Below are positions 51,080 through 59,319 of a stretch of 64,000 nt of DNA, in pieces; positions within the stretch are counted from its first letter, which is position 1; every line of letters starts with the position of its first letter. Source of the DNA: Persicitalea sp963803495 (GTDB lineage: Bacteria; Bacteroidota; Bacteroidia; Cytophagales; Spirosomataceae); the NCBI GenBank assembly GCA_963803495.1, contig CAWDMP010000002.1:3720001-3784000 (forward strand), in the 5' to 3' direction. A program made the translations under genes and the position numbers. The notes beneath the pieces are model-generated. The model had not been told where the DNA came from. It ran no database searches and saw only the letters and a program-made list of their open reading frames with translations.

Positions 51080-51081
51080 CG

Positions 51082-51089
51082 CAAAGATA
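51082..51089 (-). promoter_or_regulatory. TAnnTTTG promoter box upstream of the OmpH-like gene
   Basis: The minus strand reads TATCTTTG. A start about 6-8 bases downstream would give a leader of roughly 115 bases that is almost entirely palindromic repeat. Confidence 0.65.
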
Positions 51090-51127
51090 GGGATTTGTAA
51101 ATCAAGCCCTAAACATGAAGTCGAAAA

Positions 51128-51511
51128 TTATGGAGTTTGCGGGCTTGCGCGGTCGACGATGCGCTCTTGTGCGAACAACTGCCGCACGTAGTAGCCCGCC
51201 AGCCCGGCGAGACCGGCCACCACTCCGCTCAGCAGCGTGACCGTAAACATCAGCGACAGCCCACTCGATAAGTTGAAAAGGTCAGCGATGCGGTTAGACA
51301 TGCTGCCCTGCGTGGCCCGGTGGATGAAGGTAGCATACGCGAGCCACACGGTCGACACTGCCGCCAGGCTCACCGAAAAGGCGGTGCCGGCATGATGCGA
51401 CCGCCACATGCATACCAAGAAAGGTACCAGGGCAATCACCCACCACGGCAGGAACAATTGCAGCAACGCGGTAGCGACAAGAATAATAAAGTAATTGGTT
51501 ATCGGGCGCAT
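51128..51511 (-). CDS. Small hypothetical membrane protein
   Basis: A 127-residue protein with about four hydrophobic segments: TNYFIILVATALLQLFLP, VIALVPFLVCMW, FSVSLAAVSTVWLAYATF and LSLMFTVTLLSGVVAGLAGL. It starts four bases after the stop of the penicillin acylase gene, so the two are probably cotranscribed. No family is recognised and no function can be given. The C-terminal tail (RQLFAQERIVDRASPQTP) is probably cytoplasmic. Confidence 0.65.
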   Translation of the reverse strand: MRPITNYFIILVATALLQLFLPWWVIALVPFLVCMWRSHHAGTAFSVSLAAVSTVWLAYATFIHRATQGSMSNRIADLFNLSSGLSLMFTVTLLSGVVAGLAGLAGYYVRQLFAQERIVDRASPQTP

Positions 51512-51514
51512 GGA

Positions 51515-53968
51515 TTAGTTTTTTTTGAGGGTCCAGGTAGACTGCAGGCGGGCGTTTGTTTCGTCGGCAGTTTTGAGGTACAGGAGCTCGTTGAGCTCGC
51601 CTTCTTCCCATTTGGCCACCATACTCGTGTACAGCGGACTCGCCGGATTGCCCGACTGACCGCCGGGGTACAGCCCGTAAGCGCGTGGTTCGGGACCCAG
51701 CTCTACCACCATGCGCCACGACGGACCATGGTGGTGCGTGGTCGCATTGACCACGCTGCTACCCCCACCGTTGCGAATGGGCAGTGAATTGAAGGGCTTC
51801 AGCGCACGGCTGAGGTGCACAATTTCGGTGTCCTTCACGTTGGCCCACTCCCAGGTGGGGCTGATGGGTCCGTGGCGCGCGGTAAGCGTGTCGAGCGCGG
51901 CGCGGTAGCTTTGCAACACGATATCGGCTACCGTCTCTTTGGCGGGCGTTCTGACGTTGTCGAACCAGCGGGCGTCGGGTTGCTTCAGAAGCAGGTACTC
52001 GGTGCGGTCGCGGGTGGGGTAGCGGTAAGCGCCCTTATCAGAGTAAAGCTCGTCGCCCCAAATGGCGTTGTTCAGCACCCCGATCCATTCTTCGAATATG
52101 GCGGGTGCAATCGCCTTAGGGCTATTCACTTTGTCCCAACTTTCCAATACCTGAAAAGCGGCCTTCTGCTGCGGACCCAGGGGAGTAGTGCGAAGGTAGT
52201 CGAGCAGTGTGGGCAGCATCGTGCGGGCCAGGATGCTGTAGTTGTCGTTCTGCAGTACCCGGAAGCTGTCGGCCGTAGCCTGGGTCATGGCTTCGAGCCG
52301 CTCGTTGATGCGGATCGCCCGCTCCGAAGGCGCCATCCGCCAATTGATGTAGTAAGGGTAGGTGGGGTCGGTGGAATGCTGATTGGCGGAGCTCACGTAA
52401 CCCCGCTGCGGATTCTTGACCATCGGATTCTGCGCCGTCGGAATCCAGCCCTGCCAGTCGTCGGCCGGGCGGCTGCCGTCGAGCAGGTACTTGCCTTGCT
52501 CCATGCGTTTGAGCGGTAGCTTGCCGTTGACCGTGATCGCAATGTTTTTGCTGTTGTCGGCGAAAACAAAGTTCTGCGCCGGACCGACGTAATGCGTCAT
52601 TGCCCGGCGGTAGTCGTCGTAGTTGCGGGCTTTGTTGAGCTCGTAAAACGTCCTGAAATTATTGCCCGGCTCGTGGCCGATCCAACGCACGGCCAGGTTG
52701 GGGCCGCTGTAGTTCTCCTCACCTTCGTAGTTGATCACCGGACCGTGGTGGGTGAAAATCACCATTTCCCGAATCGTGTCGCGGGTACCCTTGACGGCGA
52801 TCATTTCCAGGCGCTTACGCGTTTTGCGCCATTGGTTGTTGTAGCGGTACTCGGCATGGGTCGAGTCACGAAACTGGATTTTATACAAATCCAGCACATC
52901 GGCGTCGACATTCGTCACGCCCCAGGCCACGTTTTGGTTGAAGCCAATCACCACGCCCGGAATACCCGGCAGCGACACGCCGTAGACGTTCATGTCGGGT
53001 GAGTGCAGTTGTACCTGGTACCAGATCGACGGCAGCGTCAATTCCAGGTGAGGATCGTTCGATAGAATCGGGTAGCCCGTCGCCGACTTGCGGGCGGCAA
53101 TGGCCCAGTTGTTACTACCCAGTCCTTCCACCATCGGCTCCGAAAGCGGAACGGCGGGTAGGGCTGTACCAGTCGAATCGGCCACGGCCCCGCCTTCGAC
53201 GGGGACGGGAATCGGTTTCTTGACAAAATTCCAGGGCGTACCCACCGGAATGATCGGGCTTTCCTGCAACTTGGGGTAGTCGGGAAACAGATCATTCATT
53301 GTTTCCTGTCCCAATGATTTCAGCAGGTTCGACATCGCCAGATCGTCGGACCGGCCCGCCAGCGTGAGCGTCATTTGTTCGAGCATGTACATGCACTTGA
53401 TCGGCGTCCAGGACTCGGGCTCGTAACCCAGCAGCTTGTACTCGATGGGCAGGGTCCGAGCCGAAAGTTGTTCGATGTAGGCGTTGACGCCAGCCGTATA
53501 CCCCAGCAGCGCATCGCGCGAGGCGGGATAGCTCATGGTACTCTGCAGGTTCACTTCGGCACCGTAGCCCATCCCCATGCGCCGCGCCTTGCGGTCCATC
53601 TCGATGGTGCGCGAGCCTAGCACTTCGGACAGCCGACCGGCGGCGGCGCGGGTTTGCAGGTCCATCTGCCAAAGCCGGTCGCGGGCCGTCACGTAGCCCT
53701 GCGCATAGTAGAGGTCATAGTTGTTTTTGGCAAAAATGTGGGGAACACCCACATCGTCGAAGCGGATGGTGACCTCTTCGCGCAAGCTGTCCAGTTCGAG
53801 TTCGCGGTCACCGAAGTACTCGGCGTAAGGTACCGCGCCATTTTGCCAAAACCCCGTGTATGGACTAATAAAAGGTCCCAGCGCCGGAACGACGCCCCAG
53901 GGACGGCTGAGCGCGTAGACCAGTCCGATGACCAGCCCGACGCTCAGAAAAGCTTTCAGGTACTTCAT
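51515..53968 (-). CDS. Penicillin acylase (S45) family N-terminal nucleophile hydrolase
   Basis: An 817-residue precursor. A signal-anchor (MKYLKAFLSVGLVIGLVYAL) is followed by the alpha chain (VTIRFDDVGVPHIFAKNNYDLYYAQGYVTARDRLWQMDL, a hallmark segment, given here in part). The self-cleavage site is GLG-SNNWAIA, where the Ser becomes the N-terminal nucleophile of the beta chain. Later motifs are NVDADVLDLY, HGPVINYEG and VNATTHHHGPSWRMVVEL. It should hydrolyse amides such as N-acyl homoserine lactones, aculeacin-type or beta-lactam side chains in the periplasm. The physiological substrate is unknown. Confidence 0.9.
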   Translation of the reverse strand: MKYLKAFLSVGLVIGLVYALSRPWGVVPALGPFISPYTGFWQNGAVPYAEYFGDRELELDSLREEVTIRFDDVGVPHIFAKNNYDLYYAQGYVTARDRLWQMDLQTRAAAGRLSEVLGSRTIEMDRKARRMGMGYGAEVNLQSTMSYPASRDALLGYTAGVNAYIEQLSARTLPIEYKLLGYEPESWTPIKCMYMLEQMTLTLAGRSDDLAMSNLLKSLGQETMNDLFPDYPKLQESPIIPVGTPWNFVKKPIPVPVEGGAVADSTGTALPAVPLSEPMVEGLGSNNWAIAARKSATGYPILSNDPHLELTLPSIWYQVQLHSPDMNVYGVSLPGIPGVVIGFNQNVAWGVTNVDADVLDLYKIQFRDSTHAEYRYNNQWRKTRKRLEMIAVKGTRDTIREMVIFTHHGPVINYEGEENYSGPNLAVRWIGHEPGNNFRTFYELNKARNYDDYRRAMTHYVGPAQNFVFADNSKNIAITVNGKLPLKRMEQGKYLLDGSRPADDWQGWIPTAQNPMVKNPQRGYVSSANQHSTDPTYPYYINWRMAPSERAIRINERLEAMTQATADSFRVLQNDNYSILARTMLPTLLDYLRTTPLGPQQKAAFQVLESWDKVNSPKAIAPAIFEEWIGVLNNAIWGDELYSDKGAYRYPTRDRTEYLLLKQPDARWFDNVRTPAKETVADIVLQSYRAALDTLTARHGPISPTWEWANVKDTEIVHLSRALKPFNSLPIRNGGGSSVVNATTHHHGPSWRMVVELGPEPRAYGLYPGGQSGNPASPLYTSMVAKWEEGELNELLYLKTADETNARLQSTWTLKKN

Positions 53969-54034
53969 GCAACAGAATGAATTTGTGGTACGGGCTTCCA
54001 GCCCGTGAAAACCGGGCCGAAGATAGTATTTTTT

Positions 54035-54763
54035 CTACGCTAAAAGGGATACCACCGCCGCCACCCGCGCTTCGTCGGTGTACATGACGCTGCGCTCGTC
54101 GGGAATTTCGCCCGCCATCGAAACATCCGCCGGAAAGTAGGTCTGCCGCGCGGGCCTGAACACCTTGCCCGTCATGTGCAGTGCGTTCACGCCCGTAGCG
54201 GCCAGCGCGGCGGCATTGTCCAACGACACATCGCTGCCCGGCATAATTTCGATGCGTCCTTGTGCCTTGGACACCAGCGCGGGAAATAATTCTATTCCCT
54301 CAAAGGCCGTCGCCCGCTGCCCGGACGTCAGAATGCGTTTGGCCCCGGTCGCGATGACCGCTTCCAGCGCCGCCAGCGGGTCGGGCGTCAGGTCGAACGC
54401 CCGGTGAAAGGTGACGTCCAGTGGCTTGGCAACCGCCACCAATTCGCGGGTGCGGGGTACATCCACTTCGCCGTTGGGCAGCAATACACCAAGTACTACG
54501 CCATCGGCTCCGAGGGTTTTGGCGATGTCGATGTCGCGGCGCATGATATTTATTTCCAAATCGTCATAAACAAAATCGCCGCCCCGTGGCCGAATCATGA
54601 CGTGCAGCCCAATATTGATTTTCTCCCGCACGGCGGCAATCATCCCCGCGCTGGGCGTGGTACCGCCCTCGCCCAGCCCAGCGCAAAGCTCTACGCGGCT
54701 GGCTCCGGCGCGTTCAGCATTCAGACAAGATTCAAGGGAGTAGGCGCATACTTCGATGGTCAT
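54035..54763 (-). CDS. cutC: CutC family protein
   Basis: A 242-residue TIM-barrel protein of the CutC family: MTIEVCAYSLESCLNAERAG, ASRVELCAGLGEGGTTPSAGM, HVMIRPRGGDFVYDDLE, LGVLLPNGEVD, VTFHRAFDLTPDP and RILTSGQRATAFEG. Those sequences are nearly diagnostic. The family was named for copper homeostasis but its biochemical role is uncertain. The gene begins beside an AAATAAAC-type word repeat and follows a disrupted SdpI-like gene. Confidence 0.93.
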   Translation of the reverse strand: MTIEVCAYSLESCLNAERAGASRVELCAGLGEGGTTPSAGMIAAVREKINIGLHVMIRPRGGDFVYDDLEINIMRRDIDIAKTLGADGVVLGVLLPNGEVDVPRTRELVAVAKPLDVTFHRAFDLTPDPLAALEAVIATGAKRILTSGQRATAFEGIELFPALVSKAQGRIEIMPGSDVSLDNAAALAATGVNALHMTGKVFRPARQTYFPADVSMAGEIPDERSVMYTDEARVAAVVSLLA

Positions 54764-54767
54764 GTTC

Positions 54768-54804
54768 TTGTTTATTTGTTTAGGAAGGGTTTATTTGTTT
54801 AATC
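54768..54804. repeat. GTTTATTT word repeats upstream of cutC
   Basis: TTGTTTATTTGTTTAGGAAG and GGTTTATTTGTTTAATC contain the word GTTTATTTGTTTA twice. They are the inverse of the AAATAAAC array at 55246-55291 on the other side of the SdpI-like gene and share the word with the sdhA-sdhB gap. Confidence 0.75.
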
Positions 54805-54814
54805 ATGTAATGCA

Positions 54815-55210
54815 TCAATTTCTCTTTCCTTTATCGTCAAATAATTCTTTCATCTTATACTCTGCCACAGCAATCGGAACCGTAATTATTATAATTGAAA
54901 AAAGGGTTGATATTAGATAAAAATTCTCCAAGCTACCAAATAGGTTTCTAATGCCAGATTTGTCTAATACAAAAATCAACAAAACCATCGAGAATAATAC
55001 AAAGATATAGATGGCCAACATGGTTTTGGCTACTATTCCATTGGAAATCAGCCAGGTATCTTGGTTTATCTGTAATGATCTGGTTCTGTATCCATACTAT
55101 AAATTCCGCTTTTTCGGCTGATTGAAATAAAAGATTAGCGCCAGTAAAAAGATAAATATTGGGATGAAAAGAGGCGTAATTATCCATTTTATTTCATCAA
55201 TATTTATCAT
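54815..55210 (-). pseudogene. SdpI-family membrane protein with an in-frame TAG
   Basis: ATG 55210 starts MINIDEIKWIITPLF and a first membrane segment (PIFIFLLALIFYF). After NQPKKRNL an in-frame TAG (55097-55099) interrupts, and the same frame continues as YGYRTRSLQINQDTWLIS, then two more membrane segments (AIYIFVLFSMVLLIFVL, LISTLFSIIIITVPIAV). The motif NxxYGYRTxxSxxNxxTW is the conserved core of SdpI-family immunity/membrane proteins. The gene is AT-rich and sits between inverted AAATAAAC arrays, so it may be a late arrival. One base change (for example TAC to TAG) explains the stop. Confidence 0.65.
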
Positions 55211-55245
55211 TACAACAAAACAAAAGTACTGGAAATGAATTGCCC

Positions 55246-55291
55246 ATAAACAAATAAACAAATAAACAAATAAACAAATAAACAAATAAAC
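55246..55291. repeat. (AAATAAAC)5 tandem array between the SdpI-like and GH130 genes
   Basis: Five perfect 8-base units (55252-55291) follow a partial ATAAAC. The array lies three bases from the stop codon of the GH130 gene. It uses the same word, inverted, as 54768-54804. Confidence 0.9.
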
Positions 55292-55294
55292 AAC

Positions 55295-56380
55295 CTACTT
55301 CAACACCGCCGACGCCACGGCAATCTTGGAATCGGCGGTACCATAGTACAGCCACCAGCGCCCGCGGTAGGGTACCATCGATTCCAGGAACGTCACGTTG
55401 TTAATCTGTCCCGTAATCTCGTAGGGCTGATCGGGCTTCATGAAGTAGCTTTTGGAACGGTCGACGAGGCGGTCGGGGGCCTGGGCGTCGAAGAGGAATT
55501 GCCCGGCGGCGTAGGTACCATCGGGCAGGGAAGTGTCGCCATTTTTGGCGTCGTTCATGCCATTATAAATCAGTACAATGCCCTTGGGCGTAATGAGTGC
55601 GGGCGGGCCCGGTTCCAGTACGCGGTAGTCGAAGCTGCCGGGGCGGTAGGCGGCGACGCCTTTCAAGCTGCCGTCGTCCATCGTGAGCGGACGCCAATCG
55701 ATGAGGTCGTCGGAGGCCGCGATGAACATTTGCTGCTTATCACCCCAGTACATCCAGTACTTGCCGTCGATTTTGGTGGCAATGAGCTTGCTGCCCTCCC
55801 GGCGGCACACGATCGAGCCCGATTTGGACCACTGATCTTCGCCGCGCTCTTTGTTGAAATCACTGAACGCCAAGCCGTGCTTTTTCCACTGCATCAGGTC
55901 GGGCGACATCGCCACGCACAGTCGCGCCAGGTCGCCGTCGTAGGCGGTGTAGGTCATCAGGTACTGCCCGTCTTCTGTCTCGACCACGCGCGGGTCCTCG
56001 ATGCCGCCTTCCCACTCGTATTTTTTCATGAAATCATTGTCGGGATAAAAAACCGGCTGCGGCATCCGCTTGAAATGCACGCCGTCGCGGCTCGTGGCCA
56101 GCCCGATGCGCGAAGTACCGTTGTACTTGCCTACCCTGTCTTCGGCGCGGTAGATCAGGAAAATCTGGCCGTCGCGCACGATGGCCGCCGGGTTGAAAAC
56201 GTCCTTGGCCTCCCAATTTACCGTCTCGCCCCGTACCGGACAATCGAACGTGCTGGTTTCCAGTGGGGTAAGTACTGGATTGTCAGCATTATGTTTTTTG
56301 AAAGGCCCGATCAGCCAGGATTGGGCGAAAGTGGTGCCGGTCAGGAACAGGAGCAGGAATAGCGTGATAGCGGATTTCAT
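55295..56380 (-). CDS. Secreted GH130-like glycosidase or glycoside phosphorylase
   Basis: A 361-residue protein from ATG 56380 (MKSAITLFLLLFLTGTTFA, a signal peptide). The five-bladed propeller motifs match the GH130 (DUF377) family: NWEAKDVFNPAAIVRDG, LIYRAEDRVG, TSRIGLATSRDG, GGIEDPRVVETEDGQYLM, WSKSGSIVCRREGSK, KYWMYWGD and RPGSFDYRVLEPGPPAL. GH130 includes beta-mannoside phosphorylases and hydrolases; a signal peptide favours a periplasmic hydrolase. No other mannan genes are adjacent. The gene follows a 5'-nucleotidase gene on the same strand. Confidence 0.85.
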   Translation of the reverse strand: MKSAITLFLLLFLTGTTFAQSWLIGPFKKHNADNPVLTPLETSTFDCPVRGETVNWEAKDVFNPAAIVRDGQIFLIYRAEDRVGKYNGTSRIGLATSRDGVHFKRMPQPVFYPDNDFMKKYEWEGGIEDPRVVETEDGQYLMTYTAYDGDLARLCVAMSPDLMQWKKHGLAFSDFNKERGEDQWSKSGSIVCRREGSKLIATKIDGKYWMYWGDKQQMFIAASDDLIDWRPLTMDDGSLKGVAAYRPGSFDYRVLEPGPPALITPKGIVLIYNGMNDAKNGDTSLPDGTYAAGQFLFDAQAPDRLVDRSKSYFMKPDQPYEITGQINNVTFLESMVPYRGRWWLYYGTADSKIAVASAVLK

Positions 56381-56430
56381 GAGATTGGGTTTCAGGTATT
56401 TCAAAGTCGGGCGAACATACAGGTTCGCCC

Positions 56431-57936
56431 CTACGGTTTTTTTAGAAAATCAATAAAAACTTTCCGCACGTCAGCGCGGGGATCGGGATCGGCGGGCGAG
56501 ACGATGGGCGGCACGATGCCCGGATGGGTCGGGATCAGAAAACTCATGCCGAACTCCTTACCTGTAAGCAGAAAATCGGGCAGTACTACTTTGTACGTCC
56601 GCGTTTTGTCAAGAAGCTGATCACCGATGTACCAGGCCTTGGCCGTGTCGTCGTAGCGGACATTGGCGTGGTGCAGAAAACCACCCTTGCCGCGGCTGAG
56701 TCGGCCGGCTTCGAGTACCTTGTACAGCAGGTCGCCCGTCATGCTGGCTTGCGAGATACCGCCACCGTAGGGCAGTATGCGCACGATGTCATATTGTGAA
56801 ATCGGCCCCTCCAGTACATCATCGACCCGAATGGAGCCACCGTTGAACACCGCCGCGTCACTGCCCGGAAAGGCCTCGAACATACTCTGCGCGATGAGCG
56901 TCGTGAGGGTACCATGTTCGCGGCGGATGGTTTTTTCGCGGCCGTCCCAGGGTACGGGCGTGGTGTAAACTACCTCATAGGGGTCGAAGCCCTGGGCCCG
57001 GAAACTAGCGTCGGCGATACCCTGCCAGCGCATCACGGCGGCGGCGGTCGCGGAATCTTCGGGGATGGTTTCGTCGATGGTTTTCAGCTCCGAGTCCAGG
57101 CCGACGAAACGATTTCGACGGTCGAAGCGAAGGCGGTGGATGTACACCGTTTTGGCGTTGGCGTCGGCCTTGGCGATGGGTACTTTGCCTTCCTGCACCA
57201 GCATGTGGTCGTGGTCGTGACCGCCCATGACGAGCGCCAGGCCGGGTACCTGCGCGGCGAGGCGGCGGTCGTCGGCGATGTTGAGGTGGGTGAGCGCCAC
57301 CACGGCGTCGGTGCGGGGTTTCAGGTCGTCGTAAGCGCGGCGGGCGGCGTCGATGGGACCGGTTATTTGTACGTAATCCTTATTGATCGGAATACAAATT
57401 CCGAACAGCCCAACGCGTACCTTGCCGTTGGTGAGCACTACGGAGGCCGGAATGTCGGTACCCGCTTGCCGGAAAGGTATCGTTTTGCTGCCCGCGCGCT
57501 GCGCTACATTGGCGCCAGTCCAGCGGAATTTCGACTCGTCTAGCCGCTGGTTCAGGGTGGTGGGGGCATCGTCGTCGTAATCGAACTCGTGGTTGCCGAA
57601 CGTCACGTAGTCCAGTCCGGCCTCGTTCAGTACGTCGACCGTCTGCCGACCCTTGATGCGTTCGTCTTGGTACTTCAAAGTACCTATTACCGATGGGCTC
57701 AGAAAATCACCCGCCAGTACGAAGAAAGTACCTTCGGGGTTTTCTTTTTTCAGTTGTTTATGGACGTAGGCTACCCGCGCTAGCCCGCCCGCCTTGCCGT
57801 TGTCGAGCGGCGCGATTTCGTACACGTCATTGATGTGCAGGAAGGTGACGGTGCGGGTGGATTGGCAACTTGCGAGGAGTAACAGTAGGATTGCTCTTAA
57901 AAAGAATCCAGGGAGAAATGAAGGAATTTTGTTCAT
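56431..57936 (-). CDS. 5'-nucleotidase / metallophosphoesterase lipoprotein
   Basis: A 501-residue protein from ATG 57936 (MNKIPSFLPGFFLRA) with a lipoprotein signal (LLLLLASCQS, lipobox LLASC). The N-terminal calcineurin-like domain has FLHINDVYEIAP, LAGDFLSPS, TFGNHEFDYDD, LTHLNIADD and MGGHDHDHM, giving the two-metal site. The C-terminal 5'-nucleotidase domain has AVFNGGSIRVDDVLEGPIS and ILPYGGGI. It dephosphorylates nucleotides in the periplasm for purine/phosphate salvage. Its start overlaps the HxlR gene stop by four bases (ATGA), so the two may be translated together. Confidence 0.9.
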   Translation of the reverse strand: MNKIPSFLPGFFLRAILLLLLASCQSTRTVTFLHINDVYEIAPLDNGKAGGLARVAYVHKQLKKENPEGTFFVLAGDFLSPSVIGTLKYQDERIKGRQTVDVLNEAGLDYVTFGNHEFDYDDDAPTTLNQRLDESKFRWTGANVAQRAGSKTIPFRQAGTDIPASVVLTNGKVRVGLFGICIPINKDYVQITGPIDAARRAYDDLKPRTDAVVALTHLNIADDRRLAAQVPGLALVMGGHDHDHMLVQEGKVPIAKADANAKTVYIHRLRFDRRNRFVGLDSELKTIDETIPEDSATAAAVMRWQGIADASFRAQGFDPYEVVYTTPVPWDGREKTIRREHGTLTTLIAQSMFEAFPGSDAAVFNGGSIRVDDVLEGPISQYDIVRILPYGGGISQASMTGDLLYKVLEAGRLSRGKGGFLHHANVRYDDTAKAWYIGDQLLDKTRTYKVVLPDFLLTGKEFGMSFLIPTHPGIVPPIVSPADPDPRADVRKVFIDFLKKP

Positions 57937-58295
57937 GATGTCGCGTCGAGTTTGGCGTGTTCCAGTCCCCATTGCGCCATTTCGTTCAGAACCGGCATGA
58001 GGCTCTCGCCGTACTCCGTCACCTGGTACTCGACGCGTGGCGGTACTTCTGCGAAGATTTCACGATGCACGATACCGGCTTCCTCCAACTCCCGCAATTG
58101 TTGGGCGAGTACCTTCTGGGAGATCGCCGGAATTTGCCTTTTCAACTCTCCGAAACGCATCACGCGTTGCTGCCGAAGTACCCACAAAATTCCGGGCTTC
58201 CACTTACCACCAATGATGCCAATCGTCGTCATGACGGGGCAGAATTCTGTGTCTGATAATTGCTCTTGAAGAATATTACTATTATTTTCTGTCAT
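57933..58295 (-). CDS. HxlR-family transcriptional regulator
   Basis: A 120-residue winged-helix protein from ATG 58295 (MTENNSNILQEQLSDTEFC). The HxlR signature is intact: EFCPVMTTIGIIGGKWKPGI, then RFGELKRQIPAISQKVLAQQLRELEEAG (in part) and PPRVEYQVTEYGESL. The Cys of FCPV is the redox/electrophile sensor in YodB-type members. It is divergent from an NmrA-like reductase; a palindrome TACTTGCAAAAGTA lies between them at 58353-58366. It probably represses that gene until quinones or aldehydes appear. Confidence 0.88.
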   Translation of the reverse strand: MTENNSNILQEQLSDTEFCPVMTTIGIIGGKWKPGILWVLRQQRVMRFGELKRQIPAISQKVLAQQLRELEEAGIVHREIFAEVPPRVEYQVTEYGESLMPVLNEMAQWGLEHAKLDATS

Positions 58296-58352
58296 AAAGC
58301 ACTGATTATTAACATTACTAACTTTTTTATCATTACCCCACTTTTCTGTACC

Positions 58353-58366
58353 TACTTGCAAAAGTA
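58353..58366. promoter_or_regulatory. Candidate HxlR operator
   Basis: TACT-tgcaaa-AGTA is an inverted repeat with six-base spacing, close to known YodB/HxlR operators. It lies in the divergent gap, 58 bases from the HxlR start and 55 from the reductase start. Confidence 0.5.
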
Positions 58367-58420
58367 TACCAACATTCGGACTTTTGAAGCATTATTTTCA
58401 AACAAAAACAATTTAAAGTT

Positions 58421-59269
58421 ATGGCAAAGTATTTTATTACCGGCGCGACCGGATCGGTCGGTACCGAAGTAGTACGGGCATTGTTGGCAGACGGGCATAG
58501 CGTCGTGGCGGCTACGCGTCACCCCCAAAAAAGCAAGGAAAAATGGGGCCAGCAAGTAGAGTCGGTTCATTTTGACTTCGAGGACGAGTCAACCTACACG
58601 CTCGTAAGTGGAGCTGATGGCGCTTTCGTGCTAGGGCCTCCTATGTACCCTGATCTTTTCGCGCTGGTGAGCCCTTTCCTGAACTTCCTCAACGAAAATG
58701 GCCCGCATCGCGTCGTGTATCTGTCGGCCAACGGCATGGAAGACTTAAAAGAGCTGCCATTCCACGCGCAAGCCGAAGCGCTGCTCAAGGAATCCGACCT
58801 CGATTGGCGCGTGGCGCGTCCCGGTTTCTTTATGCAAAACATGGCCAACTACGAGCGCGAAAACATCGAGCAGCGCAAGGTCATTTTCGTGCCGGCGGGT
58901 GAAGGGAAAACGGCCTTCGTCTCGACGCGTGACCTGGGTAATTCGATTGCCAAACTACTCACCGACGATGGGTACAAACACCGTGCGTTCGAGCTGACAG
59001 GGCCGGAGTCGATCAGTCACTTTGAGGTAGCCGACCTGCTGACGACCCATCTGGGCGAAAAAATCACTTACGCCAATCCCGACAATGCCACCTACCGCAA
59101 AGTACTCGCCGAGGCAGGCGCGCCGCCATTCGTAGCAGATTACATGCTGCCCGTTTATGGCATGATCAAGGACAACAAGGTAACGGAAACGACCGGCGAT
59201 GTGGAGCAACTGACGGGTCAGAAACCCGAAACGATGCAGTCGGTAATCGCGCGGGATTTCGTGCGCTAA
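58421..59269 (+). CDS. NmrA-like NAD(P)H-binding oxidoreductase
   Basis: A 282-residue atypical SDR. The N-terminal AKYFITGATGSVGTEVVRAL holds the GxxGxxG NAD(P) motif, followed by VVAATRHPQKSK, VYLSANGME and WRVARPGFFMQNMANYE. GITYANPDN-like substrate-domain sequence (KITYANPDNATYRKVL) follows. It resembles QorB/azoreductase- or NmrA-type enzymes that reduce quinones or sense redox. It is divergent from HxlR, a pairing typical for quinone/aldehyde detoxification. The start is ATG 58421. Confidence 0.85.
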   Translation: MAKYFITGATGSVGTEVVRALLADGHSVVAATRHPQKSKEKWGQQVESVHFDFEDESTYTLVSGADGAFVLGPPMYPDLFALVSPFLNFLNENGPHRVVYLSANGMEDLKELPFHAQAEALLKESDLDWRVARPGFFMQNMANYERENIEQRKVIFVPAGEGKTAFVSTRDLGNSIAKLLTDDGYKHRAFELTGPESISHFEVADLLTTHLGEKITYANPDNATYRKVLAEAGAPPFVADYMLPVYGMIKDNKVTETTGDVEQLTGQKPETMQSVIARDFVR

Positions 59270-59319
59270 TACTTTCATGAAGTACCTTGTATTCAGAGCG
59301 ACCCGGGATTCGATAAGCT

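Noticed and set aside
14371..55099. Stop-codon reassignment to explain in-frame stops at 14371, 27607 and 55097
   Set aside because: The three stops are TAA, TGA and TAG, and all three codons end normal genes here, so no single reassignment fits.
55246..55291. CRISPR array or telomere-like repeat
   Set aside because: Units are 8 bases with no spacers and no cas genes; it is a simple tandem array of the word-palindrome class.
55499..56362. 287-codon open frame antisense to the GH130-like gene
   Set aside because: The minus-strand GH130 reading has a signal peptide and all family motifs; the plus-strand frame is a compositional shadow.
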